From Coenobita brevimanus (taxonomy: Eukaryota > Arthropoda > Malacostraca > Decapoda > Coenobitidae), in the NCBI GenBank assembly GCA_032717465.1, contig JAVRFU010003718.1:2116856-2180855 (forward strand): 64,000 nt of DNA, in the 5' to 3' direction. Made by a program: the position numbers and the translations under genes. Below, one piece after another: positions 21,667-33,139 of the stretch. The notes under the pieces were generated by a model. That model had not been told where the DNA came from. It ran no database searches and was given only the letters and a program-made list of their open reading frames with translations. Within the stretch, counting starts at the first letter, position 1, and the number at the start of each line of letters is the position of its first letter.

Positions 21667-23072
21667 TATATACTCATATTCTTATAATACCACTCATTTA
21701 CATTTCTATTTACGTTCTCTACTTTATTTACATTTCTATTTTATTTACACTGTGTTATGCACTGTCACTTGAAGTAACTTATAAAACTTTTTTCCACTGT
21801 TCACTTATATTTACATTCATTGCTTTCTTCCTGTTTACATATTATTTACACTTTATTTACAATTCCACTTGCACTGTTGTACTCAATAAAAAGATCATAG
21901 TCACTCTCTATCAATTGTCAGCCCTTTACCTCTATCCACACGAGGTTTAGTAGGGGGTAAAGGTCACAGGGCCCTTTGCATGGGGCTATAAAGCAGCGGA
22001 AGTTAGCAGGAGCAAATCAGACATACTCCCACTTTCAAAGATGACAGTGAACTGATAGTGGTGGCCTCCTGCTGCCTGGCTAGGGTGAGTGCAATACTAC
22101 CAACTTCAGCCCTATGAGACCTGCTAATATATAGCAATGAAATGATTGGCAGGAAACCAAGACAATACATAATAAATTAGGTAGTTCCAGGTGAATGTAA
22201 ATATCACTTAGGCTTCTCCCTTCCCTCCTTATACTCTATGTATATTTATTACAAAAATAGATTATACGGCATATTTCAAGGGGAAATAAACAGGGAAAAT
22301 TAGCGAACGAGTGCACGTGAGGTGTTGTCAGGTGATAATTAGCCAATTCCAGGTGTATGGAACTATCACTCACCTTATTTCGTTTTTGTATATATTATTT
22401 GGTATAAGAATTGGGCATAGGGCTTATTTCAATAGATGAAATCAGTGGAAAATTCCAGGGAAGATTTACTTAGCGTAGAATACAGTGTGGTGGCCTGCAA
22501 TAATTAGGTAGTTCCAGGTGAATGTAAGTATCACTTAGGCTTCTCCCTTCCTTTCTTATATATATTTTTATTATGAAAATAGATTATACGGCATATTTCA
22601 AGGGGAAATAAACAGCGAAAATTAGCGAACGAGTCCAAGTGAGGTGTTGTCAGGTGATAATTAGCCAATTCTAGGTGTATGGCACTCTCACTTACCTTAT
22701 TTCTTTCTTGTATATATTATTTGGTATAAGAATAGGGCATAGGGCTTATTTCAATGGATGAAATCAGTGGAAAATTCCAGGGAAGATTTACTTAGCGTAG
22801 CACGGCTGGGCAGGTGAGAGGATAGGGTAATGGAGGGGAGGTAAGGAGGGGAGTCAAGAATGGGGAGAAATGGCTAAATTGTCAACAATGGATGGGAGTA
22901 CAGATGAGATTAGGAGTGCTGACTAGTGTTGGACATTGGCAGTACTGATACATGATACAAGCCACCACTTCAAAGCCCGGGCGAATTCAAAATAAGAATA
23001 ACAAAAGTGTCGCCCCGCGGTATGATCCCTTGCTCTCAAACGTCGCGAAAGTGACGACCCACGGTTAAGGGG
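21667..23072. mobile_element. piggyBac-like element, left-truncated, with internal duplication
   Basis: Collinear with the right two thirds of 9396-11227 and ending at TTAA (23073-23076) with ...cggttaagggg. The left end is missing. A ~325 bp segment is tandemly duplicated inside (starting near 22177 and 22503, each with gtagttccaggtgaatgtaa), whereas the copy at 9396-11227 has it once. No transposase frame. Confidence 0.75.
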
Positions 23073-23076
23073 TTAA

Positions 23077-23692
23077 CCAACACACTCACACCACCATATC
23101 CATCTGCCTTACCCTGCCAAAACAACTTGTAATCACAATCCCTCCCGGCAATCACTCTGCATGATCCACACCAACACCTGACTTCTTGCACATATCCAAC
23201 ATCCACCCACCTCCTACTGAATGCCTCAGCTACTTCCTTTGCTCTACCCCTCTCATAACCCTGTATCCTCGTCCTTGTTTACCTGTCTCATAGTACTCCC
23301 TTTCATCATTCTTGTACTGATCAATTATCCTTCTTCCATACTCATCATACTCTCACTGTCTGGCTTCATCTACCATTGGCTTTACTCTCTTTTCAAACCT
23401 CCAATATTCCTATTTCCATCATTCTATCACTTCCAAAGACACACTTCTCTGAAGCATCTTCTTCCAAGGCTTCCTTTTATCCTTCAAGTCTATATCTCTA
23501 TCACTTCTGTCCTTTTAGACACTCATTCAACTGCTGCCTTTCTTTGTTTATATGGGCTCCAACAACCTTGCGTGTATTGGTCTTGCTCACCACTGGGCAG
23601 CTCTCCATGCAGATCAACCTCTAGCAGCTTCTCTATTCACTCCTTTAATCATAAGGTCACACTCACTGACTTTGCCACAAATATTTTTCTGG
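23077..23692 (-). other. Degenerate retroelement debris
   Basis: The minus strand shows weak resemblance to the endonuclease region of another non-LTR family (for example CRVIAGRDCDYKLFWQGKADG near 23090-23165, and a charged linker). There is no continuous frame. Low confidence; otherwise nothing is recognisable. Confidence 0.35.
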
Positions 23693-26161
23693 TCTTTCTG
23701 ACCACTACTTGGTGGTGGCCAGAATTAGAATGCAAGTAAGATGGAGGAACAGAAGAAGGGAAAGACGAGAGGAAGGACTAGTTGCAAGGAGAGTGGAAAG
23801 GTTATAAGAGGATGAGAAAAAGGCAGAGTATAAGAGAGAAGTGGAGGAACGATTGGGCAAATATGAACTGGAGCAGTTGGGTGACATGAAAGGTGTGTGT
23901 AAGATATTTACAGAAGAAATATGTGCAGCATGTGATGTGGTGTGTGGAAGGAAGAGAAGACGGAGGGGGGTGCAAGGAACAGCGTGGTGGACTGAAGAGG
24001 TGAAACAGGCTGTGGCACAAAAGAAGAAAGCATACAATGAATGGATGAGAAATAGGGGCGTGGAAGAAGTTGAGAGGCGGAAGAGAGAGTTATATGTGGA
24101 AAGAAAGAGAGAGGTGAAAAGATTAGTAAGAGAGAGTAAGAAGAGAGTGGATGAGGAATTTGGAAGGAATTTGAGTGTAAAGTGGAGGGACTGTAAGAAA
24201 ATGTTCTGGAGAGAAGTGAAAAGAGTAAGACAGGGTGAAAGTGAAGTTAGCAGGGGAGTGAAAGATAAAAATGGTATATTACTAGTGGAGAAAGGAGAAA
24301 AAGTGAGCAGATGGAGAGAACACTTTAAGGAATTGTTGAACGTAGAGGATGGAAGTAATGCGAGTATAAGTGGCTGGGGAATGGCTGGGAGAAGGAGGGA
24401 GGTGAGAACACAGGAAGAAACCAGTAGGATAGAAGTTGTGGAAGCAATGAAGAAAGTTAAATTGGGGAAAGCTCCAGGAATTGATGGAGTGTGTGGTGAA
24501 ATGCTGAAGCATGGGGGAGAGATAGTAGTAGAATGGATGTGGAAAATGTGCAGATTGGCCTGGGAGGAAGGTAGAGTCCCGGAGGACTGGAAGTCAGGTA
24601 TAATTATTCCCATGTACAAAGGAAAAGGGGAAAAAGAAGTGTGTGGTAATCATAGGGGCATTTGTCTTCTTAGTATAATAGGAAAAGTGTATGGTAGGAT
24701 ACTTATTGACAGAGTTAAAAGAACAGAGAAATTAGTTGGAGAAGAACAGGGAGGCTTTAGGAAAGGAAGAGGTTGTGTAGATCAGATATTAGTTCTTAGA
24801 TCTTTAGTGGAAAAGTTTCTAGAGAAGGGAAAGAAGTTGTATGCGGCTTTCATGGATTTGGAGAAAGCATATGACAGGGTGGATAGACAAGGATTGTGGA
24901 AAGTGTTAAGAATATATGGAGTAGATGGGAAGTTGTTGAATGCTGTGACGAGTATGTACGATGGTGCTAAGGCTGCAGTGCGTGTGGATTGTGAACTAAG
25001 TGAATTTTTCTCTTTCAAAGTTGGGTTGAAACAGGGATGTGTCATGTCTCCATGGTTGTTCAATCTGTACATGGATGGGGTAATAAAAGAGGTACAAGGT
25101 AGGGTAGTGGATGATGGAGTGGCCCTGGTGAGAGAGGATTGTGTTTGGAAACTCCCTGTACTGTTGTTTGCAGATGATACTGTGTTGTTGAGTGAAGACG
25201 AAGGGGAGCTGCAAGGCTTGGTGGATGAGTTTGAGAGAGTGTGTAAGAAACGGAATCTAAAAGTGAATGTAGGAAAGAGTAAAGTGATGGTCTTTGAGAG
25301 AGGTGAAGTTAGTGAATGTACAGAGAGGTTGGATGGTGAGGAACTGGAAAATGTGAGTACGTTTAAGTACTTGGGTAGTGTGATGAGTAAGGATGGAGGT
25401 TTGGAGGGTGAAGTGCTTGAAAGGGTACAGCAGGGAAGAAAGGTTGCTGGTTCTTTGAAAGCAGTGATAAGAAACATGGAAGTGAGCATGGAAGTGAAAA
25501 AGTTACTACATGACAGTATTGTGATACCAACTCTTAACATACGGAAGTGAAGCTTGGACATTGTTGGAAGGACACAAGTCAAGAGTGAGAGCTGTGGAAA
25601 TGAGTTATTTAAGAGGAGCCTGTGGAGTCACATGGTTCTTTGAAAGCAGTGATAAGAAACAGGGAAGTGAGCATGGAAGTGAAAAAGTTACTACATGACA
25701 GTATTGTGATACCAACTCTAACATACGGAAGTGAAGCTTGGACATTGTTGGAAGGACACAAATCAAGAGTGAGAGCAGTGGAAATGAGTTATTTAAGAGG
25801 AGCCTGTGGAGTCACATGGAGAGACAGGCTGATGAATGAGGATATAAAGGAGCGTTGTGGTGTTGATGTGGATGTGATGGGAAGCGTTATGAGGAACACA
25901 CTGAGGTGGTTTGGCCATGTGGAGAGGATGGAGGGTGAAAGACTGACGAAGAGAGCATATGTGAGTGAGGTGGAGGGGGGAAGAGGGAGGGGGAGGCCGA
26001 GGATGAGATGGAGGGATGGGGTGGAGAGGTATATGAGAGAGGGGGGTGTGAGTTGGGAGCAGGGAAGTGAAATGGCTGGAGACAGGGCGACTTGGAGGCG
26101 ATATGTTTGTAGCCACACCAAACGGGATTGAGGCGTCTGGCAATAGATAGATAGATAGATA
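23693..26161 (+). mobile_element. RTE-A non-LTR retrotransposon, 5'-truncated, plus strand
   Basis: Begins within the endonuclease C-terminus (SDHYLVVARI-like) and runs through the RT to a (GATA)n tail at ~26140-26161. The main frame 23841-25550 has TAWWTEEVKQAVAQ, GKAPGIDGVCGEML, AFMDLEKAYDRVD, GLKQGCVMSPWLF and LLFADDTVLL. A 185-bp stretch is tandemly duplicated (25449-25633 and 25634-25818), repeating the SLKAVIRN...TLTYGSEAW segment and shifting the frame. The C-terminus, LRWFGHVERM and GRGRPRMRWRDGVE, follows at 25622-26131. Confidence 0.9.
25449..25818 (+). repeat. 185-bp tandem duplication inside RTE-A
   Basis: Two adjacent near-identical copies, each beginning ggttctttgaaagcagtg. The length is not a multiple of three. 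The first copy has an extra T (actcttaacatacgg) relative to the second, which disrupts its frame. Confidence 0.85.
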
Positions 26162-26515
<354 letters not shown>

Positions 26516-26699
26516 AAATATGCACATAAAAATACTGAGCTCAAGCAATAGTAAACTGACCAGAATATAAATGTAAAATAAGTGGCGATAAGTGGAATTT
26601 TAGCTCACCAGGGTTTGACTTCCCAAAAAGCGTTTATTTCCCAGGCGTAATGGTGGACTCTTATTAATACAACATCTTCTCATATCTACACAAATATAT

Positions 26700-26815
26700 T
26701 TATATTTGCATTACTATGGGTTAGTTAAGTTACCATTAGTTAGGTTAGCATAACTTGGTTAGGTTAGGTTAGTATAGCCTGTGTTATCTATGGCTGGGTT
26801 AGGCCGTCCTACTGT
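26700..26815 (+). repeat. Degenerate TTAGG-like interstitial motif cluster
   Basis: Contains gttaggttagcataacttgg and ggttaggttaggttag, variants of the arthropod telomere pentamer TTAGG. It is too short and irregular to be a telomere. The rest of 26509-27032 is AT-rich and unassigned, with an A run near 26887. Confidence 0.55.
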
Positions 26816-27032
26816 GAGGCTAATACTGTATAAATATATTTGGGTGGATCTGAGTAGCTTTCACAAAGTCCACTGCCCACTTGGTAAAAAAAAAAAAAAA
26901 AACTTATTTTTCATGAATCTATAATTTCCACTTTCCAGGGCAGCACCCTTCCCCTTGTACACACTTACAGTCACATTCTTCACCCAGTCATCTGGGACAA
27001 CACACTCATATACAGTATAATTGTAAATATCG

Positions 27033-27374
27033 TCAACAACCCAGTCCTATACCTACTGAGGCCTTCAGCTTTTCAGTTGTCAACCCAGACACACCTGCCA
27101 ATTTCCCCACCTGCATCCTGCCTATTGTCCTGCTCACAGTAGCAGCATCATTCAAAGGCCAAGGACCAAACACTGCATCTCCAGACTCCAAACCTACCCT
27201 GGTCCAGTCATTCAGCAACCGGTTATAATGCTCTCTCGAGGCATTTTCAATATCATCACTGTCCACCACTACCATTCCTTTATAATTCTTCACACACTGC
27301 TCACCTATGATATCCCTGTTTTCCCTCTTCACCTCATTTGAGACCTTAAACACCATTTTTCTTCCTTTCAGCAC
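27033..27374 (-). pseudogene. Non-LTR RT N-terminal remnant (family V)
   Basis: The frame reads KMVFKVSNEVKRENRDIIGEQ, CVKNYKGMVVVDSDDIENASREHYNRLLN and MQVGKLAGVSGLTTEKLKA. This matches the pre-RT and RT-start region of another non-LTR lineage (CxxxxxGxxxxDxxxIxxxWxxYFxxLLN, then GKAxGPSG). Short remnants only; a related piece is at 56430-56712. Adjacent 27375-27616 has no clear frame. Confidence 0.6.
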
Positions 27375-27616
27375 TATTTAGGTTATACATTAAAGTCTCA
27401 GAGACTAGCAGTTTCCATTTGAAAATCTTTCCCCACTACATTTGGCAGCTAATTATTCATCTCGGTGACTACACCTTTTCCATTCCCAGAAATGCCTATT
27501 TCCTTAACACCAACATCTACACCCTCATTTTGACTATTTTTGGTGTGCCCCTGACAATGTTACCCTTGACGTTCATACCTCTCACCCTCCTCACCCAACT
27601 ATCATTATCCATCCTC

Positions 27617-27856
27617 TTTATCTATCTATTCTATTGCCAAATGCCTTAATCTCATACGGGGTGGCCACAAACAAATTGCCTCCATGTCACCATGTCCCCC
27701 ATCATTTCATTGCCCTGCTACCAGCTCACACCCCCCTCTCTCATATACATCTCCACTTCATCCCTCCATCTTATCCTTTGCCTCCCACTCCCCCCTTCAC
27801 CTCATTCACATCCACTCTCCTCATCAGTCTCTTGCTCTCCATCCTCTCCACAGAAG
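27617..27856 (-). mobile_element. RTE-A 3'-terminal fragment
   Basis: A 240-bp stretch with the RTE-A tail (tatctatctat...gccaaatgcc) and the adjacent C-terminal coding text, diverged from the other copies. It is cut off at 27856, where the tandem array begins inside CR1 sequence. Confidence 0.8.
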
Positions 27857-29200
27857 AAGAACCCCTGAATTATAAACCAGTGTCCCTAATCAGCATGGTC
27901 GCAAAATTGTGTGAAAGAATTCTGAAAGATAGATGGATAAAATATTTGAAGAGATGAATATTTTGACTGATAGTCAGTTTGGATATAGAAGTGGAAGGTC
28001 ATGTGTTTCCAACTTGTTGAGTTTTTACTCAAGAGCGATTAACGTGCTTCAGGAAAGAGAAGGTTGGGTGGATTGTGTGTATTTAGATTTGGAGAAGGCC
28101 TTTGACAAGGTACCCCATAAGACACTAATGTGGAAACAAGAGCATAAAGAAGGACTGAAGGGGAACCACCTAGAATGGATGAGACACTTTTTGAGAGACA
28201 GACAAATAAGGATAGTAATAAAGGATAAGATGTCTGGATGGAGGGAAGTAACAAGTGGAGTCCCACAGAGCTCGGTGTTGGTGCTAGTAATGTTAATGAT
28301 TTACGTAAATGATAAGATAGCTGGAGTGAAGAGTTATGCAAGTCTGTTTGCTGATGACGCAAAGATCATGAGGAAGGTTAAGGCTGAGGAGGATTGTAAA
28401 ATGCTGCAGGACGATCTGGATAGGATACACGACTGGAGCCGGATGTGGGAAATGAAATTTAATGCAAGGAAATGTAAAATATTGGAAATGAGTAAAAGTA
28501 CCGAGAGGCCATCACTGAATTATTTGATGGGTAATGAACCAATCACAAAAGCGTGAGAAGAGAAAGATTTGGGTGTGCTGGTCCAGGACAGTTTGTCACC
28601 TGAAAAACACATTAACAAGACAGTTAGTGAGACATATAAACTCCTGACTAATATAAGAGTAGCTTTTCATTATGTGGATGAGGAGATGATGAAAAAATTG
28701 ATAGTGGCCATGATTCACCCCAGGCAGGAATATGCAGCAGTAGTGTGGTCCCAACACAAAAAGAAAGACATAAACAAGATTGAGAGAATACAAAGAACAG
28801 CAACCAAGATGGTCCCCAGTCTGGCAGATCTGTCATACAGAGAGAGGCTGGAAAAGCTGGATTTGCCTTCCTCAGAAGAAAGGAGAAAGAGAGGCGACAT
28901 GATTGCAGTGTTCAGGACCATGATGGGAGTCGATAAAATTGACAAAGAAGATCTGTTTTTATGGGATAAGAGAGTAACAAGAGGACACGGCATGAAACTC
29001 AGGAAGCCAAGCTGCTTCAAGGATATCAAGAAATGTAGTTTTCCTTATAGATGTATAGACCTATGGAATAACCTGGAAAAAGAGATCGTCCAGTCTAAAA
29101 ACTTAAACGCGTTTAAAGCTAAATTTGACTTACTGAGAAACAGAGACGGGACCCCACGAGCGTAGCTCATTTCCTGTATATCACAATTAGGTAAATACAA
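27857..29200 (+). pseudogene. CR1-like RT pseudogene, array copy T1
   Basis: Truncated on the left (starts EEPLNYKPVSL). The frame 27933-28556 has YLDLEKAFDKVPHKTLMW and ASLFADDAKIMRK, with motif B as VPQSSVLVLVMLMIY, altered from VPQGSVL. A stop at 28554-28556 separates it from 28569-29165, which carries the C-terminal half (LGVLVQDSLSPEKHINK, ATKMVPSLADLSYRERLEKL and DLWNNLEKEIVQSKNLNAFK). T1 lacks the two frameshifts shared by T2-T5. The 3' end is at the tract attaggtaaatac. Confidence 0.85.
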
Positions 29201-29281
29201 GTATCAAGAAGAGCATAGTGATAGAAAAAAAAAAGAGGACAGGACAGAAAGAAAGACTGGAAACAAAAAGGCCCCTTTTAG

Positions 29282-29345
29282 TCGCCTCTTACGACAAATA
29301 GGGATACTGGGGAAGTATTCTTTCCCCCTTTCCCCAGGGGGTCCA
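29282..29345 (-). promoter_or_regulatory. Structured leader module, array copy T1
   Basis: The minus strand has CCCCC-UGGGGAAA-GGGGG, AUACU-UCCCC-AGUAU and GUCG-UAAGAGG-CGAC-UAAAAGGGG. It has the same three-hairpin plan as the RTE 5' ends, but with GGGGA/UCCCC replacing GGGGG/CCCCC in the complementary loops. Confidence 0.6.
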
Positions 29346-29639
29346 CACACTCAAGAGAAATTACAAGTTTAATCCCTTCCCACCTGCTGCTTCTCTATTC
29401 AGTCACTAATTCCTTAGGTCAAACGCTATGACCTCAACCTATTTCTTTTATGGTATGTTTCTCACAACTTCACCCTCAGCATTCACACCTCTCACCCTCT
29501 CCACTCAGTTGTCACCCTCCATCCTCTCCAGCATCAATGTACCCCTTCTTCTCATATCACTAACACATTCAGGTCCCATCCTTCCTCTAAACTATATATA
29601 TATACAAGCCTGATCCCACCAGGCCAGTCATTCCATGCC

Positions 29640-31016
29640 CACTTCACTGTTTCTTATCACTGCTTCCAAAAAATCAGCAACCTTCCTTCCTTTTTGTACA
29701 TTTTCAAGCACTTCACCCTCGAAACATCAATCCTTACTCATCACACTATCCAAGTACTTAAACGCACTCACACTTTCCATTTCCTCATCATCCAACATCA
29801 CTGTGCATCCCTTATTTCTCTCGAGGACCATAACTTTACTCTTCCCTACATTCACCATTAAATTCCATATCTTACACACTCTTAGAACCTCATTCACCAA
29901 GCCTTGACGTTCCCCTTTGTCCTCACTTAACAATACAGTATCATCTGCAAACAACAGTACAGGCAGTTTCAAAATCTTGCTCTCTCTCCTTAAAGTCGCA
30001 CCAACACAATACTATGGCTCTATTATCTATCCTTCATTATCAACATATTCTAATGTCAAACTCTGCACGCTGGGCTATGAATATCCACCTCCATTACTGA
30101 CCAATTCACACTACCGCACAGCATTAAAATCCTAACACATGCTGCATAAAAGCACTTATTACCCTCCTACCGAGGTAGCCCCACTTCCAGCGCATATCAT
30201 GTCCCACAAATAACAAAACTCCTCCACACACTGAAGACACACTCCACCAAACTTAATCCTTTCCTACATCTCTGTCTTGCCACACTCTCCCCTCCACACC
30301 AAACACACAAAATCACCAGTACAGTATTTTGGTTTGGAATCCTACCTTCTAATAATACTGTATCTCTTATGCACCCACTTATCACAAAGACGCCCAAGGT
30401 GGAATTATTCCCCACAATCTTGTGGCAAATTGCATATGGACAAACTCGCCCTCCTTGGACAGCACCACCACCTGCCCTAAATATCATCACCTCAGCTTTA
30501 ACCGCTCTTACTCTCTAACACACAAGTCCCATTCTATCCCAGTATTTCCTACATCTTTCAACCCAATCTCTCTCTGCCATCAACACAGTCATTAGCATAA
30601 AACAACACCCATGGGAGTGTAGTTCTAAAGTCTCATAAGAGCTTCAAGAACCATGTGGAACAATAATGGAGTTGAAACTGACCCTTGATGCCCACCACCA
30701 TTCAAAGAACATTTATCAACCAAATCTCCGTTCACTTTCACCTGAGTGTGAGCACCTTCATACACTGCCATAACCACCCTAACTAGTCAGTTCTCCATCC
30801 CGAGCTTTCCAATTCCCACTGGCACTCTGTTAAAGACTTTCATGAAATACACAAAAACAAAGTAGAACTCTGTCCTCCTTCCTATATATTTTTATTGAAT
30901 GTTGTCATATGCTATTGTATGGTTTATGAAGCCTCCAATTCTCCATGCTACTTGATTAAAGGCGGTCTCCCTATTCAGTCCTTTAATCCCGAGGTTACAC
31001 TTTATAAAGATGACAA

Positions 31017-31018
<2 letters not shown>
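29640..31018 (-). pseudogene. Minus-strand RTE fragment plus family Q RT fragment, T1
   Basis: 29727-29972 encodes KLPVLLFADDTVLLSEDKGE, NVGKSKVMVLERN and SAFKYLDSVMSKD from an RTE-like RT. 30000-31018 encodes a different RT: FYFVFVYFMKVFNRVPVGIGKL (motif A), a motif B remnant (GGGHQGSVSTPLLF) and, at 30197-30490, the Cys-rich post-RT region of that family. All are decayed. 29346-29639 between the leader and this block is unassigned pyrimidine-rich text with a short (TA)n. Confidence 0.7.
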
Positions 31019-31051
<33 letters not shown>

Positions 31052-31056
<5 letters not shown>

Positions 31057-31282
31057 AATGCGAGGAAGAAGGAACCAAAGGCAACAAGCTCGCAATTGTT
31101 GTTCCTTACAAGAGAAAAACAAAATACGAGAGAGCAAAATTCAAGATCTGATCATTTCGAGATGAATGGACACACTGCATTTTAAAGTGTGGAGATCATG
31201 GGAAGTAGGAAATACAGACAGAGGGAGACAGTTCCTCAGCTGACCTGTTCCATAAATGAAGGACTGGGAGTAACTGTTAACT
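31052..31282 (-). other. Family Y 3' end with poly(A), T2 (also in T3-T5)
   Basis: Similar to 536-670 (tggacacactgcatttgaaa). Read on minus it is the C-terminal/3' UTR end of a family Y element finishing in poly(A), seen as the T run at 31019-31051. It inserted into family Q. Counterparts follow the T runs near 34521, 38037, 41538 and 45039. Confidence 0.6.
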
Positions 31283-32705
31283 CTCTGGAAGTGGGCAAAG
31301 TGCCTCAAGAATGGAAGAGGGCAAATGTGGTACCAATTTATAAGGGAGGAAACAGGGAAGAACCCCTGAATTATAGACCAGTGTCTCTAACCAGCATGGT
31401 TGCAAAATTGTGTGAAAGAATTCTGAAAGACAGATGGATAAAATATCTGGAACAGATGAATATTTTGGCTGACAGTCAGTTTGGATTCAGAAGTGGAAGG
31501 TCATGTATTTCCAACTTGTTGAGCTTTTACTCAAGAGTGATTGACGTGCTTCAGGAGAGAGATGGTTGGGTGGATTGTGTGTACAGTATTTAGATTTGCA
31601 GAAGGCCTTCGACAAGGTACCCCATAAGAGACTAATGTGGAAACTAAAGCATATAGGAGGGTTGAAGGAGAACCTCCTGGAATGGATGAAAGACTCTGTG
31701 AGAGACAGACAAATGAGGACAGTAATAAAGGATACGATGTCTGGATGGAGGGAAGTAACAAGTGGAGTCCCAGGGTTCGGTGTTGACGCCAGTAATGTTC
31801 CTGATTTATGTAAATGATATGGTAGATGGAGTGAACAGTTATGCAAGTCTGTTTGCTGATGACGCAAAGATCTCGAGGAAGGTAGAGGTTGAGGAGGATT
31901 GTAAAATGCTGCAGGACGATCTGGATAGGATACACGACTGGAGCCGGATGTGGGAAATGAAATTTAATGCAAGGAAATGTAAAATATTGGAAATGGGTAA
32001 AAGTACCGAGAGGCCATCGTTGAATTATTTGATGGGTAATGAACCAATCACAAAAGCGAGAGAAGAGAAAGATTTGGGTGTGCTGGTCCAGGACAGTTTG
32101 TCACCTGAAAAACACATTAACAAGACAGTTAGAGAGACGTATAAACTCCTGACTAATATAAGAGTAGCTTTTCATTATATGGATGAGGAGATGATGAAAA
32201 AATTGATAGTGGCCATGATTCACCCCAGGCAGGAATATGCAGCAGTAGTGTGGTCCCAACACAAAAAGAAAGACATAAACAAGATTGAGAGAATACAAAG
32301 AACAGCAACCAAGATGGTCCCCAGTCTGGCAGATCTGTCGTACAGAGAGAGGCTGGAAAAGCTGGATTTGCCTTCCTCAGAAGAAAGGAGAAAGAGAGGC
32401 GACATGATTGCAGTGTTCAGGACCATGATGGGAGTAGATAAAATTGACAAAGAAGATCTGTTTTTATGGGATAAGAGAGTAACAAGAGGACACGGCATGA
32501 AACTCAGGAAGCCAAGCTGCTTCAAGGATATCAAGAAATATAGTTTTCCTTATAGATGTATAGACCTATGGAATAACCTGGACAAAGAGATCGTCCAGTC
32601 TAAAAACTTAAACGCGTTTAAAGCTAAATTTGACTTATTGAGAAACAGAGACGGGACCCCACGAGCGTAGCTCATTTCCTGTATATCACAATTAGGTAAA
32701 TACAA
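31189..32705 (+). pseudogene. CR1-like RT pseudogene, array copy T2
   Basis: Three frames. 31189-31593 is a chimera: its first ~30 residues are antisense to the family Y fragment, then KVPQEWKRANVVPIYKGG through FGFRSGRSCISNLLSFYSRVID. A 5-bp insertion (cagta) at ~31588 breaks it before motif A. 31566-31817 carries LDLQKAFDKVPHKRLMWKL; a small deletion in motif B (gtcccagggttcgg) breaks it again. 31762-32670 (302 aa) carries FLIYVNDMVDGV, ASLFADDAKISRK and the C-terminus to RNRDGTPRA. RT activity is impossible as encoded. Confidence 0.88.
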
Positions 32706-32783
32706 GTATCAAGAAGAGCATAGTGATAGAAAAAAAAGAGGACAGGACAGAAAGAAAGACTGGAGACAAAAAGGCCCCTTTTA

Positions 32784-32844
32784 GTCGCCTCTTACGACAA
32801 GCAGGGATACTGGGGAAGTATTCTTTCCCCCCTTCCCCAGGGGG
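32784..32844 (-). promoter_or_regulatory. Structured leader module, array copy T2
   Basis: Loops UGGGGAA and UUCCCCA are fully complementary. The first stem is CCCCC (32844-32840)/GGGGGG (32832-32827) and the second is AUACU/AGUAU (32821-32807). Identical in T3 and T4. Confidence 0.6.
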
Positions 32845-33139
32845 TCCACACACTCAAGAGAAATTACAAGTTTAATCCCTTCCCACCTGCTGCTTCTCTA
32901 TTCAGTCACTAATTCCTTAGGTCAAACTCTATGACCTCAACCTATTTCTTTTATGGTATGTTTCTCACAACTTCACCCTCAGCATTCACACCTCTCACCC
33001 TCTCCACTCAGTTGTCACCCTCCATCCTCTCCAGCATCAATGTACCCCTTCTTCTCATATCACTAACACATTCAGGTCCCATCCTTCCTCTAAACTATAT
33101 ATATATATACAAGCCTGATCCCACCAGGCCAGTCATTCC

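Noticed and set aside
31762..32670. Domesticated 302-aa RT-derived gene conserved in array copies
   Set aside because: The open frame lacks RT motifs A and B, is disrupted in T5, and its conservation is explained by recent duplication.
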